Positions 57,256-64,000 of a stretch of 64,000 bases of DNA are shown one piece after another. The DNA comes from Ceratodon purpureus. Lineage: Eukaryota; Streptophyta; Bryopsida; Pseudoditrichales; Ditrichaceae. Under the pieces are notes generated by a model. It had not been told where the DNA came from and searched no databases. It saw only the letters and a program-made list of their open reading frames with translations. A program made the position numbers and the translations under genes. The DNA is taken from assembly GCA_014871385.1 (NCBI GenBank), contig CM026428.1:3918624-3982623 (forward strand), read 5' to 3'. Numbering within the stretch: the stretch's first letter is position 1; each line of letters begins with the position of its first letter.

Positions 57256-59637
57256 CTATTCATCTGCATCTACTCCCGCTGTGCCACTTGGTCCCGCTCC
57301 ATCGTCCAGCGTCAAGCTGCGCCTGGCTCTCGTCCGTGTCCGCCGGAATGGGCCATCACCTTCACTGAGAGAACGCAAAATTTGCGAGTTCCTCAATTCT
57401 CTCAATGTACGCAATGTCTGTGGAGAGTGTTCCTCCAGAAGAAAGTCAACAGCCTCATGCTTGAAAATTAACTTCCACTCCGAAAGAGACATTTGGACTG
57501 CATCTCGGGCGGTCAAAGACATGAATTGACCTTCGAGGTCTGTAACCAATTCCCCGTCCTTGTTCCATATGAGGCCTTTTGGGTGATTACCAAGTTGGAA
57601 CTTCCTATGCTTCGGATCCCAGTATCCATTCAAAGTCTGATAGAAGAAATTTCGTTTCCCTTGGTCCTCCTTCTTTGATCCAATTATCTTCTTTGCCACC
57701 CTCACAATCTGATTGGGGTCATCCTCCCACCCCAACTCGTCACTTACATTGCTCTTGAAGACCGAGTGAGTCTGGGCCCGCCAACTCCAAATCAAATCTT
57801 CCCCCCACATGTTGCGGTATTGTTCACCTGGTGTGTTTTCGGGATTTCTCTCATGGCTTGGTGGCATGTATGGAGTGAGTCCAAAAACCTCGTACAAGCG
57901 TTCATGGAACGGGGATTTGCACACCGGGCAAAATCTCCTTACCAAAAAAATGTTAATTAAACACATTGGATGGAACATGTGGGTACATGATCCAACTGCC
58001 CATCCACCCTCAGGACCAAATGTATTTAGACACACACTACATTCTTTTGAACCATCCATCACCCACGGTTGAGGATTTGGCCAAAGCTTTCTGCTATTAA
58101 CTCCTTCCTTCATTTGAAGATCATGGCACGAAGTTGCGTTCTTCACATCGAAATTCAACTGGGCCCAATCTATGAGTTCAGGATTCGATTCTTGCTTTGG
58201 CATGTTATCTGGATACATATCATCTGCGCTAATCCATGAAGTGAGGCCAAAATTCCTTCGTCTGTTGTGTTGCAAGTACGATTCGTCGATCTTCTTGAAC
58301 TCTAATGCAATTTGGCGACCGCGATCAACGCTGAGAATGGTTGCCACTTTCCACTCGTAGTATGCTTTAGCAAACTTTGAAACAAGGAGCCGCAATTCAT
58401 TATTGGCTCTCATCAATGTCTCCACTTCTCCCGTTCGAGCATTGGGTGGAAATGACAAGGAATCTTGACTTAATGGTCCATCGATGTCCACATAGGGTCG
58501 CGGGTATGGGGCTGGTGGAGGCAATATCACTCCAACTCGTCGTCGTTTTGCTGGAGTGGAAATATTCTCCAACACACCGGCCGTCGCAACATCAACCGTG
58601 TTGTTGATGTAAGATTCATCCACCAACATTGGATCTTGAACTACAGGTATATCATTGGCTTGAGAAGACTGAGGTCTTTCTCGTTCTTGCAATTGATTGC
58701 GCAAATCTGATATTACTGCATCTTTTGCTGCTGATTCCAATCGTAGTTTTCGGATGGTCTCTTGTAACTCTGCAATGAAGCCATCCTTTTCTATAACCTG
58801 TAATTGCAACTCCCCGACCTCCTCGGTCTGGTTAGAATGGTCATTTCTAACTAGAACCGGCATGCCAAGAACCATCGTAGGTTCAGTTCCGACCACCTCC
58901 AAATTAGCTGCCGTATTTGGATCGTTTTCCACGAAGATGGTGTTCGCATCGTCGTGAGGTTCTATGACGTCCGCTGGATGGTTCACTGAAGGCTCTACAG
59001 CCATATTTGCTGGTGCTGCAATTCTACGTGGCACTCTTTCTCCACGACGACCATCGGAATCAGAATCTGGTTCAGACTCTGCTGTATCAGGCTCCCGCAC
59101 TTGTGTTTTTTCCTTCATTTTTTTCCCCAGGCCACCATCTGCGTATTTCCTTTGTTTCGGAATGTCACGCTCTGTCGGCGCCCTAACACTCGGCGTGGAT
59201 TTGATGGTGGACCAATCCACCACTTTGTGAAGCACCACCTCAGCACACACCATTCTGCAAATGAACAATGGTACTTCATTGCGTTCGACACATCGTTGCT
59301 TGTATAGATGCTGGTAAACTTGTATAGAACGTTCAACAAACTCCGCATTCAAGCAATAATAGAGGTTAGCCTTGTCTGAGATCCTGTGTTTTCTGTGCCG
59401 ATCATGTGGAAATATTTTTGTGATGTGGCACCACTCAATGAATTCCTCGCATGTGGAATATTTCCACGGTTCCGGCTCATCTTGCCAACCTCTAAATGCC
59501 AACTTCGTCGGGTTGTTCAGCACATGAAGCCGCTTCTTCATCTTCTTACCACCACGCTTCCGTTCACGATCTCTGATTTTTTTCTTTTCGGCCTTGGTGA
59601 GTGGCCTTTCCTCCGCCGGATCTGGGTTTCCCTCCAT
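57256..59637 (-). CDS. Intronless 793-aa RING-H2 protein, probable E3 ubiquitin ligase
   Basis: A single uninterrupted frame of 793 codons from ATG 59637. The N-terminus is strongly basic (KAEKKKIRDRERKRGGKKMK). Residues about 50-135 form a Trp/Tyr/Cys-rich segment (YSTCEEFIEWCHITKIFPHD, ANLYYCLNAEFVERSIQVYQ). An acidic Ser/Asp stretch follows (DTAESEPDSDSDGRRGE), then a coiled coil at about 270-318. A RING-H2 finger at about 533-574 reads CSVCLN, SCTHMFHPMC, then FCPVCKS, giving C-x2-C...C-x-H-x2-H-x2-C...C-x2-C. The last 200 residues (WGEDLIWSWRAQTHSVFKSN, FFYQTLNGYWDPKHRKFQLG) are conserved-looking but unknown to me. RING proteins usually transfer ubiquitin from an E2; that role is inferred. 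A TATA box lies 334 bp upstream beside a G-rich minisatellite. No introns, unlike the other long genes here, except ELMO. Confidence 0.85.
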   Translation of the reverse strand: MEGNPDPAEERPLTKAEKKKIRDRERKRGGKKMKKRLHVLNNPTKLAFRGWQDEPEPWKYSTCEEFIEWCHITKIFPHDRHRKHRISDKANLYYCLNAEFVERSIQVYQHLYKQRCVERNEVPLFICRMVCAEVVLHKVVDWSTIKSTPSVRAPTERDIPKQRKYADGGLGKKMKEKTQVREPDTAESEPDSDSDGRRGERVPRRIAAPANMAVEPSVNHPADVIEPHDDANTIFVENDPNTAANLEVVGTEPTMVLGMPVLVRNDHSNQTEEVGELQLQVIEKDGFIAELQETIRKLRLESAAKDAVISDLRNQLQERERPQSSQANDIPVVQDPMLVDESYINNTVDVATAGVLENISTPAKRRRVGVILPPPAPYPRPYVDIDGPLSQDSLSFPPNARTGEVETLMRANNELRLLVSKFAKAYYEWKVATILSVDRGRQIALEFKKIDESYLQHNRRRNFGLTSWISADDMYPDNMPKQESNPELIDWAQLNFDVKNATSCHDLQMKEGVNSRKLWPNPQPWVMDGSKECSVCLNTFGPEGGWAVGSCTHMFHPMCLINIFLVRRFCPVCKSPFHERLYEVFGLTPYMPPSHERNPENTPGEQYRNMWGEDLIWSWRAQTHSVFKSNVSDELGWEDDPNQIVRVAKKIIGSKKEDQGKRNFFYQTLNGYWDPKHRKFQLGNHPKGLIWNKDGELVTDLEGQFMSLTARDAVQMSLSEWKLIFKHEAVDFLLEEHSPQTLRTLRELRNSQILRSLSEGDGPFRRTRTRARRSLTLDDGAGPSGTAGVDADE

Positions 59638-59754
59638 CGTGGTGTACTGGTAAAGTTTTGTGTGTTAAAAAACACACCAACTCCTCAAAACTTCCCCCAA
59701 TTGATTTTACAATTTTCCTACGTGGTTGATTATGGTATTGTAACTATACTTTGT

Positions 59755-59926
59755 GGCCCACCCAAGTATTCAGCAATAAGCCACCGTGAGGTAGTTTAGG
59801 GCCCGAATTCCCGGATGAGCGTACAAAATACGGTTGAACGAGGTACGTGGCGTTGTCAAAATGCTGTAGACCCCACCCAAGTACTCAGCAATAAGCCACC
59901 GCGAGGTAGTTCAAGGCCTGAGTGCC
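59755..59926. repeat. Duplicated block in the RING gene 5' leader
   Basis: CCCAAGTATTCAGCAATAAG followed by CCACCGTGAGGTAGTTTAGG at about 59760 recurs at about 59876 as CCCAAGTACTCAGCAATAAG and CCACCGCGAGGTAGTTCAAG. The spacing is about 116 bp. It lies between the TATA box and the start codon of the RING gene. Confidence 0.85.
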
Positions 59927-59946
59927 AAGGTGGAGCTTAAAAAGTG

Positions 59947-60100
59947 GGGGGGGGGGAGGGCGCCCCCTTCACTTATATAGTCGGGGGGGGGGGGGAGGCG
60001 CGAGCGGGGTCAGGGGGGGGGGCGCGAGCGGCTGAGGGGGGGGGCGCGAGCGGGATCAAGGGGGGGCGCGCGCGGGTTTAGGGGGGGGCGCGAGCGGGTT

Positions 60101-60135
<35 letters not shown>

Positions 60136-60262
60136 CGCGAGCGAGTTAGGGGGGCGCGAGCGGGTTTGGGAGGGGCGCGAGCGGGTTCAGGGGGAGGTGC
60201 GCAAGCGGGTATGGGGGGGGCGCGAGCGGGATCAAGGGGGGGCGCGAGAGGGTCCCCCCCTT
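59947..60262. repeat. G-rich minisatellite, block 2 (upstream of RING gene)
   Basis: A dozen or so units of GGGGGGCGCGAGCGGGTTCA with variants CAAGG, GTCAGG, TTAGGG, and a G run of over 30 at about 60102-60135. The RING TATA box is embedded in its left end. Confidence 0.92.
59971..59982 (-). promoter_or_regulatory. TATA box of the RING gene
   Basis: On the minus strand GACTATATAAGT, with poly-C/G minisatellite directly upstream (59983 onward) and the ATG 334 bp downstream. It is nearly identical to the kinase-gene TATA at 61910. Confidence 0.75.
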
Positions 60263-60659
60263 AAAACAAGATCTCATTTCCTTAGGAGTAGCATTGAAGA
60301 AGGTTGGAAGACAATAATAAAAACAAATGCAATGGATTTTTTCACCATTTCTCTCAAAAATAAAATTAAAAATTAAAAATTAAAAAGAGATATTAAAATA
60401 AGGAATACTGATTTGAATAATTTGGGGATGAGATATCAAATTATAGAAAAACAATCATGACTATAATAAGGGACTCGGGATAAAAAGGGATGAATAACAT
60501 GGGATGAAAGAAGTTATCAAGATGAATAAATCTCATGGTGATTAGAAACTGAGTTATGCCATAACGGAATACTGATCTAATGCACCATGAATAATATAAT
60601 GTTGACTATAAAAAAATTAGTGTTTTAATATTAGAAGAGATGTGGAAATCTAAAAAAGA
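60263..60659. other. AT-rich DNA between minisatellite and satellite
   Basis: No gene seen; poly-A/T words such as AAAATTAAAAATTAAAAATT. It may be diverged satellite. Confidence 0.4.
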
Positions 60660-61560
60660 TAAAACATTGGAAGAGACGAAGGGAATAAAATAAAATCAAT
60701 ATCATTGAGAGGAAGAGATAAAAGGAATAAAATAAAATCAATAGCATGGTGTGGAAGACAGTTGAATTAGAGTTCAAAACAAAAATCTATATATTTCATT
60801 GTACATACGGATCCTACAATGCTCTAACATATAATTAAAAATATAAAGAATCATAAAGAAGGGCTCGATGCAATTGGTTTGGCGGATAAACGGAATAAAA
60901 TTAAATCAATAGCATGGAGTGGAAGAGATAAAGGGAATAAAATTAAAAGAATAGCATGGTGTGGAAATACGCAGGATTAGAGTTTAAAAAAATAAAAAAT
61001 ATAATGCATTGTACATACGGATCCTACAATGCTCTAACATATAATTAAAAATATAAAGAATCATAAAGAAGGGCTCGATGCAATTGGTTTGGCAGATAAA
61101 CGGAATAAAATTAAATCAATATGGATGGAGTGGAAGAGATAAAGGGAATAAAATTAAAAGAATAGCATGGTGTGGAAGAGAGTTGGATTAGAGTTTAAAA
61201 AAATAAAAAATATAATGCATTGTACATACGGATCCTACAATGCTCTAACATATAATTAAAAAAAAAAAAAAAAAAATCATAAAGAAGGGCTCGATGCAAT
61301 TGGTTTGGCTGATAAACGGAATAAAATTAAATCAATATGGATGGAGTGGAAGAGATAAAGGGAATAAAATTAAAAGAATAGCATGGTGTGGAAATACGCA
61401 GGATTAGAGTTTAAAAAAATAAAAAATATAATGCATTGTACATACGGATCCTACAATGCTCTAACATATTATAAAGAATCATAAAGAAGGGATGGATGCA
61501 ATTGGTTTGGGAGATAGACGTTTTAAAATTAAATCAATAGCATGGAGTGGAAGAGAGCTG
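60660..61560. repeat. AT-rich satellite of about 210 bp, four copies
   Basis: The landmark GTACATACGGATCCTACAAT starts at 60801, 61011, 61222 and 61438, spacings of 210, 211 and 216. The rest of the unit (GAAGGGCTCGATGCAATTGG, ATAGCATGGTGTGGAA) repeats with it. One copy has an A run of about 20 at 61259. Confidence 0.93.
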
Positions 61561-61707
61561 AATGAGAGGTTGTGCATGTATAAAATCCCAATAGTTTCTA
61601 TTTTTTAATTTGTTTTATTTTATTTTTTTCTCTTAGAAAGTAGTGTAGAGATTTGACTATTTCCAGAAGAAAAATAGAAAATAAACAAATAAGTTGGAAA
61701 ACAAAAG

Positions 61708-61908
61708 GTGGGGGCGCGAACGGGTGAAGGGGGCGCGGACGGGTACGGGCGCGAGCGGGTACAGGGGCGCGAGCGGGTCGGGGGGCGCGAGCGGGTACGG
61801 GGGGGGGGGGGGGGGGGGGGCGCGAACGGGTATAGGGGGGGGGGGGGGCGCGAGCGGGTACAGGGGGGCGCGAGCGGGTTCAGGGGGGGCGCGAGCGGGT
61901 CCGTGGGG
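61708..61908. repeat. G-rich minisatellite, block 3 (upstream of kinase gene)
   Basis: About nine units of GGGGCGCGAGCGGGTACAGG with long G runs, ending directly at the kinase TATA box. It is the same family as blocks 1 and 2, with the G-rich strand on plus. Confidence 0.92.
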
Positions 61909-61909
61909 G

Positions 61910-61920
61910 ACTATATAAGG
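61910..61920 (+). promoter_or_regulatory. TATA box of the kinase gene
   Basis: ACTATATAAGG sits directly after the minisatellite and 149 bp before the ATG at 62069. The downstream sequence GGAGAAGCTCTCGCCCCCCT resembles the C-rich repeats at the right edge of the window. Confidence 0.8.
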
Positions 61921-62068
61921 TGGGGAGAAGCTCTCGCCCCCCTCACTCCTTCCCACTGCGGCTCCTTGTCCTGACGTGTGAAAACACGCCTTGCTTGGAA
62001 CTGCTTATGTGGGAAGTCTTCATTGGGGCGGGGGGGGGAAGTTGTTGATTACAGGGATTTACTTTGCG

Positions 62069-63649
62069 ATGTCTTCTAGACAAGGCTCCGGCAAGCGGCC
62101 TATGTATGAGGACTTGGATGCTCCAGATGCGGTGGACCCTATGAGTTGCGTAAGACCTCATGGTTCTACTGGTTCTACTCCTTCATCTAGCTCGAAGGGT
62201 AAAAAGAAGAAGAGTATTCCAGCGCACGAGAAGGATGACGGTTATCCACCATTGGAGTATACGCATTTCATCAGGAAGGTGACCGTCGAGTACTACAAGG
62301 CCCGTACCATACGAATGTTGAAGGCAATGTACCTTGATCACGGAGAGAATGGTATCTACAACCTCCAACGTGATTTGGAAAGGGAATTTTGGAGCGCATT
62401 GGAAGAATCAGAGTTGTACATGGATTGCAAGACGAAGTATTTTCACAGCCCGAAGTGGTTGACACAACAAGTGAGTAGTGCTACGACAAATGTCATTCAT
62501 GTGTTCGAATCACATGTGAAGAAACCACAAGGCGAAGAATGGAGCAACCAAGACAAAGTGTTTATTCAAAAACTGACAACGGTTCAGGAGGCATGTCAGA
62601 GGTGTTCTAAAGGGAAAACAAAGATTATGCCTTGGAATGAGCAAGCATTGAACTCAGCATTGGAAGCACACATGTATGGTGCATTGATATGGATTCCGGT
62701 TACGGCCAAGGTTGTGCCATTATGTGGCTTCAATGCCGAGGGGGGGTATGGCAAAGTGCGAAAAGTGCGAATAGCCAATATGAAGAAAATTCCAATTCAC
62801 ATAGAATTTGCGGGAAAACTTTCCAAGGCTAAAACCGAAGTGAAGAAGCGGGAGGAACGGGCGATTGAGGCCACAGTTAACCCCGTAGAGCATCCGGGTG
62901 TGATAAAATTTTGGGCCATTCACTCGAAGACCATGGAAGCTTATACCCTGTGGTGGAATGGAGATTGCCTCCGCAACTTCCTCAAATTAAATGAGAAGGC
63001 AAGCGAGGCAATAGATTACAAAGAAATTTTGAAGTCGAGGGATATGCCCATGGAAGAGTGCCAAAGAATTGTTGCCTATCAAAAGAACCGGGGAATGTTG
63101 GCGTGGAGTCTCATCTACGTTATGGACATAGTACATAAGGCTGAAATCCTCCACAACGACTTAACGCCATCCAACATTCTACTTCACTTTCCACCTCATG
63201 ACAAGGATAAAGTATATATTGGTGTGTGCGATTGGGGTGTGGCAAGCAGAGTCATTGAGAAGAAGGCCTCCCCTTATGGTGTGATGGACCCCGATGAACT
63301 TGTACAAGTAAAGGAGAGGAGGGTAGGAGTTGCACCGGAGTTGTTCTTTTTATATGGCAAGAAAGATGATGAGGAACGGAATTTGGAGCGCATGAAGAGG
63401 ATGCATCCATGTACGACGCTATCTGATGCATTTTCGGTAGGCCATTTGGCAAAGAAGATATGGAGAGAAGAAGATTGCCCAGAACTCTTCAAGGATTCAA
63501 TCTCAAAGATTGTATTCTCATCAAAGTTGGATGGCTTGCTTAACGAAGATCCTACAAAGAGGCTTTCACTTGCAAAAGTTGTGAATGATTTGATGAGCCC
63601 CCCTTACAACTTCCAAGCTCCCAATGGTTGTTTTAGATACACATTGTAG
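62069..63649 (+). CDS. Intronless divergent protein kinase
   Basis: Single exon, 526 aa from the first ATG (62069). Residues 1-50 are Ser/Lys-rich and disordered (STPSSSSKGKKKKS). Residues about 55-215 are a domain I do not recognise (YPPLEYTHFIRKVTVEYYKA, DLEREFWSALEESELYMDCK, NEQALNSALEAHMYGALIWI). The kinase domain spans about 218-520: Gly loop AEGGYGKVRKV near 225, Lys in FAGKL near 250, catalytic loop HNDLTPSNILLH near 362, GVCDWGVAS near 388 (DFG as DWG), APE near 422, and the late Arg in DPTKRLSLAKV. The invariant Lys, both Asp residues and Asn are kept. HRD is HND and the usual Lys after it is Thr, so activity is possible but not certain. The TATA box and minisatellite lie upstream. 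There are no introns in 1.6 kb. It is divergently arranged with the RING gene. Confidence 0.85.
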   Translation: MSSRQGSGKRPMYEDLDAPDAVDPMSCVRPHGSTGSTPSSSSKGKKKKSIPAHEKDDGYPPLEYTHFIRKVTVEYYKARTIRMLKAMYLDHGENGIYNLQRDLEREFWSALEESELYMDCKTKYFHSPKWLTQQVSSATTNVIHVFESHVKKPQGEEWSNQDKVFIQKLTTVQEACQRCSKGKTKIMPWNEQALNSALEAHMYGALIWIPVTAKVVPLCGFNAEGGYGKVRKVRIANMKKIPIHIEFAGKLSKAKTEVKKREERAIEATVNPVEHPGVIKFWAIHSKTMEAYTLWWNGDCLRNFLKLNEKASEAIDYKEILKSRDMPMEECQRIVAYQKNRGMLAWSLIYVMDIVHKAEILHNDLTPSNILLHFPPHDKDKVYIGVCDWGVASRVIEKKASPYGVMDPDELVQVKERRVGVAPELFFLYGKKDDEERNLERMKRMHPCTTLSDAFSVGHLAKKIWREEDCPELFKDSISKIVFSSKLDGLLNEDPTKRLSLAKVVNDLMSPPYNFQAPNGCFRYTL

Positions 63650-63864
63650 TTCCATAGTGAATTACGTTTGGAACATTTTGATTGCCTATGTGGCCTTGTT
63701 TGCACATTTCTAATATTTTAATAAATCGTTTTTTCGGCGTATACATGCCTTGGTGGAACATGAAATGGTATTGTTGGTTTTGTAATGGAATGAACAATTG
63801 TTTTTAAAAAAAAAAATTAAAAAACTGTATGGTCCATTCACCGGGACTGCCCCTCGTACAAGGG
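63650..63864. other. 3' flank of the kinase gene
   Basis: AT-rich, with AATAAA-like words (TTTAATAAATCG at about 63717) suitable for polyadenylation. Confidence 0.4.
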
Positions 63865-64000
63865 TGCCTCCCCCCCCTCTGGAAGCTCGCGCCCCCCTTT
63901 GCAGTAGGTTGCGCCCCCCCCCCCCCCCCCTTGGAGAAGCTCGCAGGCCCCCCCCCCCCCCCCCCCTTGGAGAAGCTCGCCCCCCCCCCCCCCCCCCCCC
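63865..64000. repeat. C-rich minisatellite at the right edge (block 4)
   Basis: Three units of TTGGAGAAGCTCGCCCCCC-like sequence separated by C runs of 10-20, running off the window. It resembles the kinase leader just after its TATA box (GGAGAAGCTCTCGCCCCCC at 61925-61943), so it may lead to another gene of the same kind. Confidence 0.85.

Noticed and set aside
61694-61974. Open frames over G-rich minisatellite block 3
   Set aside because: Repeat artefact lying upstream of the TATA box of the kinase gene.

Overview
The window is nuclear DNA from a land plant. The coding exons are moderately GC-rich, the spacers are AT-rich, introns are short GT-AG introns, there is a plastid ribosomal protein with a transit peptide, there are plant telomere-type TTTAGGG motifs, and Stowaway-, PIF/Harbinger- and Tc1/mariner-type elements are present. 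A coiled-coil gene that may belong to the cilium family (around 27-29 kb) would fit a seed-free plant with swimming sperm, such as a bryophyte, lycophyte or fern, but the species cannot be read from the sequence. All exon models were made by hand from splice sites, reading phase and family conservation.

Layout, left to right. 0-7 kb: a partial zinc-finger gene leaving the left edge (minus), a short 180-bp tandem repeat, a 446-bp inverted-repeat element, and a four-exon zinc-finger gene that may carry a 2OG-Fe(II) dioxygenase-like domain (plus). 7-10 kb: a dead PIF/Harbinger transposase fragment and a Harbinger-type MITE. 10-13 kb: a NECAP endocytosis gene in eight exons (minus). 14-17 kb: a Stowaway-like MITE, plastid ribosomal protein bL28 in two exons (minus), and an 18-bp minisatellite just upstream of it. 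17-22 kb: AT-rich, gene-free DNA with a diverged dispersed repeat. 22-29 kb: a TAF1B/Rrn7-like RNA polymerase I factor (four exons, plus), then a coiled-coil protein (five exons, plus). 31-46 kb: two solo-LTR-like repeats about 10.5 kb apart. Between them lie a second copy of the inverted-repeat element, a Tc1/mariner element carrying a nested inverted-repeat element, and a carbonyl-reductase-like SDR gene (four exons, minus). 48-50 kb: a single-exon ELMO-domain gene (plus). 53-55 kb: an unrecognised coiled-coil gene (minus).

56.8-64 kb is the oddest part. Two long intronless genes, a 793-aa RING-H2 protein (minus) and a 526-aa divergent protein kinase (plus), are transcribed away from each other. 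Each has a TATA box of almost the same sequence set against a G-rich minisatellite built on GGGGCGCGAGCGGGTTCA. The space between the two promoters holds a four-copy 210-bp AT-rich satellite. The minisatellite also lies beyond the RING gene 3' end, and a C-rich relative lies beyond the kinase 3' end. The conserved housekeeping genes in the rest of the window appear unrelated to one another; the RING/kinase pair is the only group whose context suggests a shared origin or shared regulation.
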